NCBI GenBank assembly: GCA_003640385.1
Contig: RCAB01000097.1
Span: 108,992 to 172,991, forward strand
Direction: 5' to 3'
From: Setaria digitata
Taxonomy: Eukaryota > Nematoda > Chromadorea > Rhabditida > Setariidae
DNA: 64,000 nucleotides
In this document: positions 50,801 to 62,912 of the stretch, in pieces
Layout of the letters: each line of letters opens with the position of its first letter
How positions within the stretch are numbered: position 1 is the stretch's first letter
The notes under the pieces: generated by a model
Told to the model about the DNA's origin: nothing
The model's input: the letters and a program-made list of their open reading frames with translations, nothing else
Databases searched by the model: none
Program-made: the position numbers and the translations under genes

Positions 50801-53800
50801 TTGAGTTTGATGTAAAGCACTGAAATTCAATTTACAACAAGTTGAGCTTTCTTTGTTTTATTACCTGAACAATTATTTGCATAAATCATGTCCGCATACT
50901 CACTGATTTTCAAATTTCAATCAGGAACTAATAGTAACGAAACCTGGCTGCTTCATCCACTTTGTCAACTAACTGTTGAACAAATTTGTTGATCACAGGT
51001 TCACCATATTCGTTTATTTCAAATGCATCATCAAAGAATATATGTGCTTCAAATTCATAATAATCTGGATCGATAATCTATAAAAAAAAAAAAAGAAAAA
51101 TGGATTTTATATTTTTTAAATAAAAAGTGGGAATAGAAAACAAATTTGAATCACAACTATTATCTCAAAAAGCCGGATTTCTCAATATAAATCCATTACT
51201 TTAAGATACTTCTGAGCATTTCTTCTAGCACACTGATCTTCATCTAGGCGGAAGATACTTTTCAGCATACAGATCATCTCCATCGCTGTTTCATGCCACA
51301 TTGTTGCACAAACGTAGATTTTCGTTACTGCATCTGCCGACGATGCCATTTCTCTTCAGAAGCAGAATTACTGTTGAGATTCACTGGATTCATTTATCGA
51401 TATAAAAATCCTCTATCAGTGCGGAAAATTAGCAACTAGCAGCAACTTAGTTCGTTTTTAGCTTAAATTTGACGACTGCAGTTGTTGGGAATTCCAAATT
51501 AGTGCGAACTGACAAAAAGTAAACTATTTTTGAAATGTTTAACTCTTTCTTCCGTCTGTAATCATTGTTTCTTCGCCTTTCTTGTCTAATCGGCTAATTA
51601 GAATAATTACTACTTGGATTTTCATGTAAACATTTTTTCATTGGATAACTAACACCAAAACAAACTTTATCATAGCTGTTTCGATTACTTTACCCGTGGA
51701 ACCACTTGAAAGTGATGAGGTAGGCTTGGCATACGTCAAACCAATGGTCACATCACGTGTTGATAGTTCCTCAGCATCAAAGTCCAAATCCTAAAACATA
51801 TTGGATAGTGAAATTTAGGCTTAAAAATTTACCAGTTCATAAATTGTGGTCCAGTTGATGCAGTTCTGCAGGAACTTGTTGTTCTAGAAAATAATTAAAT
51901 TAAATTGTAACCTCGGTACGAATTTTTGTTTTATCGTCACATCTTCGATTTAACGCCAAGCACTGATCAGTGAATAAAGCGCTATTGTAAGGTAGAATGA
52001 ACAGTCTTCAAAAAGGAAATTTATGATCAAGTTTTCATAAAAAATTTTATGATATAATTTTTCATAGGAAATTTTATGACAAAATTTATGATATAATTTA
52101 TGATAAAACCTTGACGATTTTTCATAATATTTTCTGTTCAATTTATTGAAAATTCTTTAACCTGTCAATAAAGAACATTTTTAAGAGGACGATTATTACT
52201 ATTTACTTATCAGTATCTAAATATTATATCATCAGGTTATCAGAAAATTCCGAATTCTATGTTCTCAATAATTTTATGGTGACAATTTTAATTTCTTAAA
52301 ACTTCATACTTTGCTGTTTTTGCAAGTCTTTCCTGACGTGGTCTCCAAAGATGTATTGTTATCCATAACTGAACCATTAAAATAGCAAGCCAAATTTGTG
52401 TCCATGATGAAAGGAAAAATTCCGGTAAACTAGATAAATTGTTTACCGTATCACATCGCCAGAACAATTCCTGCGGAATATTACAAAACTGATTAGACTG
52501 AACTGATCAATAAGTAACTTTGCTAAAAGAAATTAAAATTTTAAATTATGAAAAATATTCTCTAAGAATTGGAACTTGCTAAGTAGGAGCTAAAGCTTGG
52601 TACCATTATATTGCAAAAAAAAAAAAAAAAAAAAAAAAGGAAACAAAGATTCCGTCAGAAGTTACCAAAATATGTAGGAATATTGCAGCAACGAAGTGTT
52701 TCAGGCACAAAGAATTCTACTTTAGAATTAGACCTTTGCACATTCAGTCTAAAAACTTACTTTAGGAAGATAATTAGTGGAGTGGCAAGGATCGTAATGT
52801 CGCTTCTTGCATGTAGTAAATAGCAATGCTACGGTTACTGGGACACTTAGAGCTACTGGTAAAGCAAAACAGGTTCGTTGCAACATCACCTGAAATTTAT
52901 TTGCTTAATTAAGTGGAGCTAAATTTTTTGGATAAATTTTGTCCGTTAGCTATATTCTTAATGCTTTTTGTGATAATGTTGGAATCAATAAATGCAAATA
53001 ATGTTGAAATTATTGAGAATTGGAATTAAATCGGATAAAATAAAGTAATAAATTTCGGTTCAATTCAGCAAGTTCCAAAGAAATAGTAACACTAAATGCT
53101 AAAAAAAAAAAAAAAGTTGTTTTTATTTAAAGAATACTCTCATTATCAAGAAAATGAACAATTTAGTGTAGAAAAAAAAAAATGTAAGGAAGATAAGTTT
53201 CACCTTACAAGCAAATTTTGATGTATGATATGTAAGTATCACTGCAACAGCTTGGACAAGTACAATCCAAAGAGCATCAAAATGAACTGTGTACTGATTC
53301 AGTTCTACATAATCGTCATATATCTAAAACTAACTGTTAGAGCTAAATTCAAACACTGAAAAATCGAAAATTTCAACAGTTTCCGGACGTACGAATGATA
53401 GTCCTTTCTGTCTGATCAGTCATTGTGCGACATTTCCTGGCAGTAGTAGCAAGCGAGCATATTTAGTAGATATTATTTGCTCTCATCAAGCAGCACAATT
53501 ACTAATTAATAGACAATGGCAGTTTTAAATCACACATACGTTAAATGTATTTGGTGGTATTTCATATTCGTCATCGTCTAATGCTCGTTTCCTTCGTCTT
53601 CCACTGGTTGAAAATTTTTGCGCTTCTTTTCGGAAAGAATTTTCAAGTATTATGTTCGATTCAGAATTATTATAAGTTATCATTTTATCATTATTCTGTC
53701 CTAAGGTTTTAAAAGTTGGAGCGAAGTGTGCTACTGGTGATTGCATAGATGATAATGGTGATTTCTGGTGTGCTGATTGACTTCGATCAAAAACAGATCC

Positions 53801-56800
53801 AGAATTATAGTCGTTCCATCGTCCAGCCACATTACGATTGCTGTGATCTTTCAGTAGACGTGGTGGTTTGGTAATTTGTGTATCGACAAAATTCAAAGCA
53901 TGTAGATTATCACTATCATCTAAAGAAAGTATATTCCCTCATTTTACTGAATTTAATTCCATCACTACTAAATATTATCACAATCACTAGTGATTGCAGA
54001 AGAGGAGGTGAAAGATAATAATATTGCTGAATGGTTCATACAGCTTAGGACAAGTGTTGAACAGTCAAGTCTTTCTAGATACCTGTCCATAGTTTTTCCG
54101 TTTCCATATAAATGAATCAAATCTGACAATTTATCATGGCTCATATGATCATAGCTTATATGATAAACTGTCAGATTTGATTCATTTGTATGGAAATGGA
54201 AAAACTAATGGACAGGTTTTTCCTAATTATCATGATACTATTAATGCTTAATATTGAGAAAAATTTCGTTTTCTATAACCAATTTACCATCATTAGCCAT
54301 CTCCATTTCCATACGATTATAGAATTGACTGATTTGGGTCTGATTAAGATTTCGGGCAGTTATTGTAAGTAATTTCTCTCCAAATGGATCATTTCCAAAC
54401 AAATCTTTCCGCGCTATACTGAAATTAAAATATTTCATACCACATTTCCATTGGTCCGAAACTGTAGGGAAAAGTAATTCAGTGATGTTAAAGAGGAGAG
54501 GCTTGGATATTTGGGCAACCACATTAGGATTACGTCTAGATGGCGTATGGGGAAGCAAGCGGTTATGTAATTGAGACGAGATTTTCCTTCTAAATCGAAA
54601 TCCGGAAATTATTCATCCAAACGTAAAATCACATAAATATGATTTAAACTAAAGCATAAGCTAAGTGTCTCTGGAAGAAGCCAATTGAGAGGTGGTTTAG
54701 CAGAAGATTAACCTACTTATTGGTAAGTACCAGAAGTACCATCAATAGGTAAACAATACACTTCCATAGAGAGATAAAAACATAAGTCTTAGATCGTCGT
54801 TCATTCAATCTTGCGGCAAACTTCGCAAGTGCTCGAATTGGTGACAAGGCACTTTCAACATGAACAAAATTTTGCCACCATCCAAGCGATATGAATATCA
54901 AACATAACGGCAGAGCAAAGGTATATTTTTGGAGTGATACATTCACATCCTGTAAAGGTCATTTCATATTTCATATAAATTTCAAGAAATGTGTCTCTTT
55001 TCTAAAATGATACTCACAGAGTATAACTGTCAGTGTTGTGATAAGGTGATAGGAAAAGACGTATCATTAACTAATAACTGAAATAAATTATATATCATGT
55101 TGGAGATCGGAAAAGATAATCATTATCGCAATCATTTCATTTGATAAAAAATAGCTTGCGGAGTTAGGAATTTGCTGGGCAGATATACGATAAATTTTGA
55201 TGTGGTAATTTGATTTAAATTTATTCAAATTTCATAACAAAGAGAAGAAAATGAGAAAGGAAATGGTAAGTACCATTAGCGGTACAAATTTTACAAAATG
55301 AAAGCACCATATATCAAAGTAATTTTTAAGATATAATAATACTCGTTGTGTTTTAATCACAATGATTGCTGTGCTTTTTAAAATTAAAACTTAAAAATAT
55401 AAAACTTTTCAACTTTAATTATGTTTTCTATAGAATTTCCTCTTCCGCTCTTTTTTTTTTCTCTTTATAAAAACAAATCTAAATTAACTATTAGCTGACA
55501 ATCATTTCACCAACTTTTGTCATTTATGAAAATTTTTCCCAGAAAAAATGTCAGGTAGTAAAAAATTAAATGTAATAACTTTGCGATAATGATAGAAATG
55601 ATTTCGCCGATATTATTTGCAGCGCTTCAATTTGCATAATTGTAATTTCCAAAATTGTAAATTATTTAAAAACAGGTGAAGCTTATCCATAATTTAGAGC
55701 AAAAGTCGACTTAATCGAATTTTCGGATTTTCCAAACCTAGAATTTCACATCTTTTTTGAAACTAAATATTTCAATTGCTATATTGCTTATTATGATTAA
55801 TGATTTTTTAAAATAAAACGAAAGAATCAGTAAGTCTCACCGGTAGCACCCAAAATGCAAAAATTTGTACAATTATGCAAAGAATATCAACAGCTATAAG
55901 AAGTATGGCCAAGCGATTTGGTCGACGACTCAGTAAAAGCAAAATGCTAGGCACGAAACAGGAACAATTAGTGAGCATTGCACCTGCAAATATTATATTA
56001 ATGTCTTATTTGTACAGCAAATCTTATTTACTTGGTGATTATCATTTAGACAATAAGAAAATTTCACTCAAATGAACTTTAACCTGTTGTGGCATCCAGA
56101 TTAGGCAAAATTTTGAACACTAATATGCCAACACTGATAGCACTTGAAGTTTCCACAAGAAAAGCCTACAAATGATGAAGTTGATAAGATTTATAGAAGG
56201 AATGATTTATTCGCTGATATTTCTACCTGAAATTCACAGCACTAAATTGAACTAAAAGCAAATTTGTTTGGTAGAACTAATGAAATTTATGAGTTAAATT
56301 TTGATTCAATTACTTCTGTTTTCTTTTATTGAAAATTGAAGAGATGCTTACAGTGACAAACTGCGCAAACGTTGGCTTTTTAACATTCCGGAAGAAAGCT
56401 CGATGAATGCAACTGATGAAACATTGCAATTCCGGAATGCACAATGAAATGTACACTGCCCAAACCCATTTTACGACATGAACTGGCAATACTTCAATTT
56501 GGTTTGTAGGACTTTCTGAAATTTGACGACTGACCAAAACTAAAACTTTCAGCTCAGTAGCTGGCAAAGATATTTTACTAAATTTGTTCCAAAAATTCAT
56601 CTTCAATATTAATCTTAACTGTTAATTCTTTACAGTGCCAAGTTAGCATAAAACGAAGAAGTACAATGGATTAGATTGAACTGAAAAGTATTTCAACTGG
56701 AATCATTCTTCTTTTAGTTTTTTGTGCCAACACAGTAGTAAAAAAATCTGTTGAGAGTTTAATTTTAAATACACTTTTGTTTGAAATTTTAAATTCTTTT

Positions 56801-59800
56801 TGCAATTGCAAATTTAAAAATCTCATTTCTATAAGCAAATCATGATCATAATTGAAATAGCTAGACCACTGTTAAAGTAAGCAAAGTTGTTTTGCTATAA
56901 AAATTAATAGAGAGAGAGAGAAAAAAAAACAAGTAATCATCCGGTTGGTGAGCTAGATTAGTCAGAAACAAGTATCAAGCTGGTGAGCAAGATAAATCCT
57001 AGACAAATATTATCTGGTTGATAAGATGACATAATTAGTCATAAATTAAACAGTAGAAAAGACGGGATCGCTTTGGTGTCTGAACAACAATGAATTGAAT
57101 TAAGTGAAACCAGTTTATGAACTATAATTACAGAATTATTTTGCTACCAATTTTTCAAAATTTCATTTATTTATTGATTAAGAATAACAATGGTGATATC
57201 AATAAATAACATCCTTGTCGTATAGTTACACTTCGGTGATCTCTTTCTTAAATTCTATTAATTACTGCTAGTCTGATTTGATCATTGCTTAAAGAACTTA
57301 AACAAAACAAAAAAAAAAAAAGAACAAAGTGAAATAATCGTTATCAATGAAATAAAAGTGTGATGATATTCATACAGTATTCATAACAATCACACTAAAG
57401 TGAGCAGTGATAACTTACTATTAATAAACAGGAATTATGATAATATTCATCATTTCATAGTCCTATATTACTTTTGCTCTTGTAATTACAGCTTAATCAT
57501 AGTGTTTTAGGTCGCTATTTTAGGATATTCATGATAAGAATTACCAGGAATTTTATCGTTGCAAATAGTTAAATTCATCTTAACAGTACCGATAGCTGAG
57601 GTCATCAATAGAAATGTTGCTTTTGAAATGACAGCACAGAAGAGTGTCAGGAGAAAGAGCACACAAAAACAGGTAATTTTTAATACCTGCAAGCTTACAT
57701 CATACCAGAAGCCTGAAAATAATGTTCCCACTAAGAATTGGATTAAACTTCTAAGAAACATCTGAAAAGTAACGTAAGGGATGAGATTTTGATAGAGGTA
57801 GACAAAAAAATTAAATTGTTGCTTTCATTTTTCTTCACTGGATAAAAGTTTTTGTCATTTCGCCTCGAAACGAAATTAATCACCTGAAATTGTTTTTTTT
57901 TTTTTCAATCGATTTTTTTTTTTTTTTTGGTTCAGAAAACTTTAGAACACAGAACTTACTAGATTTGTCGAGAAACTTGGGCTAAATAATCCTTCAGTTT
58001 TTGTTTAATGAACAGCAGAGTTCAAAAATTTAAATTTTCCGTTTAAATTAGTCAAAATTAAGTTTTATTAAGTGGTAGTGAAAGTAGTTGAAGCACTGTT
58101 GCATTTCGCTATCTGTTTGAGATCAAAATTGTAAAATTTCTTCCTTGTACAAAGGGAATTAAGTGGCACTGTTCTAGACATTTGGAACTCATCTTTAAAC
58201 TTTGAATTTGGTTTTACACAGCCATTTCTTCTAAATTTTGATGCAATCTCATATTCCATAAGTTCATTAAAATTCTTGTAAATGAAGCTTTTGAAAAGCA
58301 TTAACTGTAGAGTAAGTGAACTTTGTTAACTGTTCGAGCCCAGGAATAGGTTTTTTTTTTTTTCCAATTTCCAATTATCATTTGCTCGCTAATTAACCGA
58401 TAAATTATAATCAGTAATCAATTACTCAGTTGTGATCACTATCAGTTTCTGGTATCTTCTTAATTACGCTAATATTTTTTTATACGAATTTTGATTAATA
58501 TTGAAAATAAACTTCTAAGTTTTGCATTTTATTACAAAATTTCATTAAAAAATCAGCTGAAGCTTTCCAAGTTTTTACCGTTTTACCTCCTCCTTTCTCT
58601 TCCTGAAACTTTTCATTTAGAATGATTATCATTGTAAATCAAATCCAAAACTTCACTCAACCAGAAACTTTCGAATAACTATTTACCTCTATTCAAATTA
58701 TCAGGTGGAGGTGGTAGTAAACGAAATACATCCCATCCTCGTGGTATTGTTGTCCAGCTAAAATTCAAATATCGTTAAAAAAAAAAAAATTAAACTTTTG
58801 AAAACTTACATAGTTCAAAAAAAGAACTGAATTTAGGAACTTACGAAAAGGTTTCAATTTTGCAATTCTTGGTATCAAAAGCCTGTACACCAGATGCATA
58901 CGAATCACTTGGTGTTATGGGTGGTAGAAAACAGCCTGATCGCTTATAGATATTCGATTGGTTAACGTTATCAGAAGCAATCGTTGATGTGATACGATGT
59001 GCTTCAGGCGCTATACCAACAGTATAACTTTCTAGCCTAGCCATTAGAAACGATAGCCTAATAAGTGTAAAATGGTCAAGCAATAGAACGATAACAAATC
59101 AATTGGCTTTCTAATTTACTCACCACGTGTATTATTCTAACACGTAACCTACGTGTCAAATGTTATTCTATCACGTATCTGACACGTTAATCAATTTACT
59201 TTTTTTTTTTTTTCTTAAAAAGTAACGCAAACTTTGTGAATTAATCCTTGGGTGACAACAGTCCAAAAATGAATTTTGTTCTCAGTTTTTCGTTTTAAAT
59301 AAAATTAGTTTTACAACAAACATATCAGAATCGCAAATATAACCACTCAAAAACACTCTATTTTACTGAGTAACGTAAAAAAACGACACAAAAATACTCG
59401 AAAGCAACGAGCTTTGCTTTTGTACTATCGTTTGTACTGGCTACTGTTGTCATTTTCTAATAATAACACCTGTACTGGCTACTGTTGTTATTGCTTTCGT
59501 AATAATAACATTTATACTGGTTACTATTGCAGTTCTTGTTATTAACAATATTTGCATTGATTTTTGCTACTTGATTTCGGAATAACAGCATTTGCAGTGG
59601 TTAAGGTTGTTGCTCTTATTTGTTTATGAGTTTTATTGGTTCAACTTATTGTTGCTTCTGTAGTTTATTACTGCTTATTGTTGTTGTAATGCAGTAGTAA
59701 TGGCAATAACAACTGTCATTGTTGTAGCAGTGACACTTAACAATAGAAATAAATGTTGTTGTTGCAGCAATAGTGGCAGTGATAGTTGTCGTAGTAGTAG

Positions 59801-62800
59801 TTGTAGTTGTTGTTGTTGTTGTTGTTGTAGCAGTAAATGATATTGTAATCGTTCGCCTTCAGGGTCCCTTCGGAGAGAGGGAGGAAAAGGAAAAAGAGAA
59901 ATCTAAATGTTTTTAAGAGGAGGGGTTGATCAGATCAGATCTGATCAATTCAGTTCAGTTTCTTTGGTTTAATTTAAAATGAAGAAATCGCAATAATAAA
60001 TTCTTGCCCAATTCTCCTCCCCCCGCTATTCCGCGGTCTCATTTCATTCTTTCTGACCACCATATGCTGCAATTTTGTGAACTTACTCGTATCATAGTCC
60101 AGAAAAAGTACATCGAAAAAATGTGAATTAAACTGGAAATGAAATAGTATCTGTATGGAGTCCAGTCCAAGCATATTCTGGAGAAGAGGTAAAAGGAGTG
60201 AGGGAGAGAGGGAGAGAGATGGAGATCATTCAGTCTATTTCAGATTTCAGTAAATCCAATTATTGAGTAAATAAGTATTCATTGATTTAACGTAAATAAA
60301 TTTTCCAAAAATTTAAAAACTTAAACTATAATTTCCAGAAATTCTCCGCTCTCTTTTCTCTCATCTTTCTCTTCAGCTCTTTATTCAGGATGAGGACAAA
60401 AACCGGTCTTGAAATCGTTTCCGGACTGATACAGCAGATAGGAAATCCAGATCTGCTGTGCTAGCTCTACTACCAAATAAAGTGTAAGAAAAATGAAACT
60501 TTCATTTTTATAAAATTTTTAGAGAGGCAGTCAAAACAATTTTTCACTTATGCTTAGCAGCTAATTATAGATAACCCACAATTCCTGCTAATTATGCTAA
60601 TAAGTTTTCTGCATTCCTTTTTTTTATTATCATTATAATTAAAAAAGGTTCATTAACGTAATAGCACATCATCAAATTTTCTCCGATGATAGTTATCATA
60701 AAATTTCTATTAAGTTTTATTATGCAATTAAATTATCTTAAGCAAGTAAGTCAAATCAATGAAAACCATCTTCAGAAAACAGTAAATCGAAATTATAATT
60801 TCGGGTGTTTCCTTTTTGTGAAAAGCAGAACTTTCTGAAGAGAAAGATGAAAAATAGCAATGAATTATCGCTTACTTCTCTCTTTCAAATTATTGTTATT
60901 TTGGTTCATAATATTAATTTATCATTTCTTGTTTTTGAAATATTTCACCATTATTTCGTGGTCAAATTTTCTAAACCATAAGCTGTTTGCTATCAATATC
61001 AGTAATTATTTCTGATAGATTCACGATAAGCATATGAAAGTAATCATTTTCTCTATCATTTTAGATTTCAAACATTTAGTTCTGAACCAAAGCCACTTTT
61101 GCAATAATCACATTAACAGTGATAATTATTTTGATTGTTCATATTAATTTCCAATTATTGGTGAATTTACGGCTCTTTTTAAATTTCAATTACGTGATTG
61201 CAAGCAGGAATGAAAAGGGAGAAAACCCCTTGAATTCTTTGATTATTGAAGAACCATTTGTCGATGAAATGTGCTTACTTATCTTTAAAATTTGAATTTG
61301 GATTAGGCCGATCTATTTTATGCTTGTCAGCAATATGTGAAATGACTGTTTGACTTCCACCGGAGCCATGTCTCGAACGAGTTTCATTCTGAAATTTCAA
61401 TTTTAAAATATTTCAATTAATCGTTATCTCTCTTTTCCCTAATGAAAATAACAAACTTTTTCTAGATTCCAGTAAAGCATTTTTAAGTATTCTTGAAAAT
61501 CATCTCATTAGTTGTATATGATAATAATCATTTTTATCCATGAAAAAGAAAAAGAAAAATTGGAAGTGAAAAGTAAATTAAACAATTGACGAGCACTTAT
61601 TGATCCAGTATTGCTCATCATTCGGAATATTAGTCAGTTTATCGAAACTGAAATGAAGTTATCAATTATCAGTACCTTTTTGTATCGTCCAGTATAATTA
61701 ATCAACATTGGTTCATCATTTGTATTTATCGGAACATATGTGTATTTTAAATCCTACAAAAAACACGAACAAAAGTTTTTTTAGCGTATCAGATATGAAA
61801 GAGAAGTTAATTGATAAACTGATGCTTTCCAAAGATCAGTCCAAAATTCTAGACGAGAAGCTTGCTTAGCTGAGCAAAAAAGTGCAAAAAGTGATAAGAT
61901 AATTAAATTGTCTGGGAACAACTATCGAAAATCCTGCTCCATCATCTTAAATACTTAGTAATCTTTCTTAAACTCATTGTTTCATGCTGAACAAAGCTTA
62001 TAAACTTCAAAACTGCTACGAATACTGCAGTCTGTGTTGTTGTTTTTTTTTTTTTAGTGACAAAATTAGAAACTACAGAACACATCCAATGATAAGATAA
62101 TAAATTAGATCCGGTCATTTTGTAAAGTAAAAATTGAAATAATATTGCTATAACGTCATGAATTTGAAAAAAAAAACGATAAATTATTAAATCTTGTGCG
62201 AAAAAATTCAGATGTTCAGTGGAAAACAAGAAAATAACGAATAAATGAAATTGGAATTGAAATGGAACAGAATTTTAGATATAAATTGTGGATATAAAGT
62301 GTATATTATGAAAACTAGTAAAAAACATAAAATGAATAACAGTTATCAAATAAAATTGCTTTGAAAATATCATGATATAATGGGCTTTTTGATAAATTAA
62401 TATCATGTAACAAAAATTGAAATTACAGAGCTGATTAAACAAAATTCCATGATTTTATCAATTAAAAAATATCTCGGTCAAGATTTTTTTAATAAATGAA
62501 TTGAGAAGAATTTAATTGGAGAAAATTTTATCAATCAAGACTGGCTAGATTAATTAGTGAATAGAATGATCAAGAGGCTTGGTACAAATACAAATATATC
62601 TTTAATTTGCTGCAATTTAGCATTTAATTAAAAATCACAAGAATACCATAATAAATGGTAATGAAAGAAAAGTTCAAAGTTTTTTTCATTAATAAAAGGA
62701 TATTTTTAGAATGAGAACTCTTATTCTTTGATTTTTTTTAAGGAAAAATTGTTAATTAATGACAAATTTTTTTTCTTGTATTGAAGTGAGAAATGAAAGA

Positions 62801-62912
62801 GAAATTTTAGAAAAAAAAAAAAAATACCTTCTCATTAAAAATTCGTTTAGCGGTCACTTTATGTGACATCATTAGAACTGATAAGCTTTTGTCACCTTGA
62901 TAAGGACTGCTT
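44825..62912 (-). CDS. chs: Chitin synthase, 5' end uncertain
   Basis: At least 36 exons: 62912-62828, 61753-61676, 61388-61279, 60469-60398, 59057-58845, 58757-58687, 57712-57545, 56515-56352, 56165-56084, 55983-55841, 54949-54717, 54589-54288, 53919-53540, 53323-53204, 52889-52761, 52470-52310, 52005-51912, 51790-51694, 51333-51200, 51077-50944, 50819-50666, 50325-50115, 49933-49770, 49604-49522, 49369-49205, 48846-48663, 48335-48202, 48081-47924, 47828-47755, 47664-47581, 47489-47328, 47044-46796, 46299-46069, 45817-45629, 45491-45252, 44950-44825 (TAG). All phases agree; about 1858 residues are visible. Multipass N-terminus (e.g. ISLGWWQNFV), then the GT2 core: ATMWHETAMEMI, EAHIFFDDAFE, TPYGGRL, LTLDGDVDFSP, the catalytic acid in QYDQGEDRWLC and the product-binding QRRRW. 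C-terminal membrane segments surround WGTRE, a coiled segment (LTGKINEMVDKLDRIE) and LHIEWPLGP-like IHIEWPLGP. It polymerises GlcNAc for eggshell, pharynx or microfilarial sheath chitin. The exon at 53919-53540 is a Ser-rich insert with GRRRKRALDDDE. The first four exons and the true start are the least certain. Confidence 0.94.
50339..50390. repeat. Exon-derived inverted copy and hairpin in a chitin synthase intron
   Basis: Bases 50339-50368 are the exact reverse complement of 50235-50264 inside the adjacent catalytic exon (30 of 30). They run into TTAATGATGAAAGT (50367-50380), the reverse complement of 50279-50292 in the same exon, and then into AAGTATTCTCCGAGA, which again matches the exon plus strand and closes a hairpin with 50351-50366. 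Everything lies in the intron 50326-50665. Confidence 0.9.
54081..54217. repeat. 137-bp near-perfect palindrome in a chitin synthase intron
   Basis: ACCTGTCCATAGTTTTTCCG at 54081 is mirrored by the complementary sequence ending GGACAGGT at 54217. The arms (about 54081-54138 and 54160-54217) differ only by single-base changes and small indels, and the centre TCATATGATCATAG is itself nearly palindromic. The structure occupies over a third of the intron 53920-54287. The RNA would fold into one long hairpin. Confidence 0.93.
59120..59190. promoter_or_regulatory. Cluster of ACGT-core sites, possible regulatory element
   Basis: Within 70 bases there are five ACGT cores (CACGTG, ACACGTAA, TACGTGT, CACGTA, ACACGTT), including an E-box CACGTG, set in an imperfect duplication of TTATTCTANCACGTANCT. 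It lies 60-130 bases upstream, in the sense of transcription, of the chitin synthase exon at 59057 that contains an in-frame ATG. A promoter or enhancer role is inference. Confidence 0.35.
59431..59600. repeat. Diverged ~41-bp tandem repeat
   Basis: Three to four degraded units built on TGTACTGGCTACTGTTGT followed by a T-rich part and AATAATAACA follow each other. It lies in the chitin synthase intron between the exons at 60469-60398 and 59057-58845. Confidence 0.7.
59752..59833. repeat. GTT/GTA trinucleotide microsatellite
   Basis: Trinucleotide-rich tract of GTT, GTA and GCA units, ending in about seven perfect GTT copies (59808-59830). It is in the same chitin synthase intron as the 41-bp repeat and is expected to be length-polymorphic. 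Confidence 0.85.
59932..59952. repeat. Short palindrome TGATCAGATCAGATCTGATCA
   Basis: Near-perfect palindrome centred on AGATCT, in a chitin synthase intron; the core GATCAGATCTGATC is perfect. No function is apparent. Confidence 0.7.

Noticed and set aside
55021..55080. Candidate chitin synthase exon (LLVNDTSFPITLSQH)
   Set aside because: It runs into an in-frame stop before any donor, and joining 55841 directly to 54949 keeps frame and fits the family.
58068..58301. Minus-strand 77-residue open frame between chitin synthase exons
   Set aside because: The flanking exons 58757-58687 and 57712-57545 join in phase without it; no conserved sequence.
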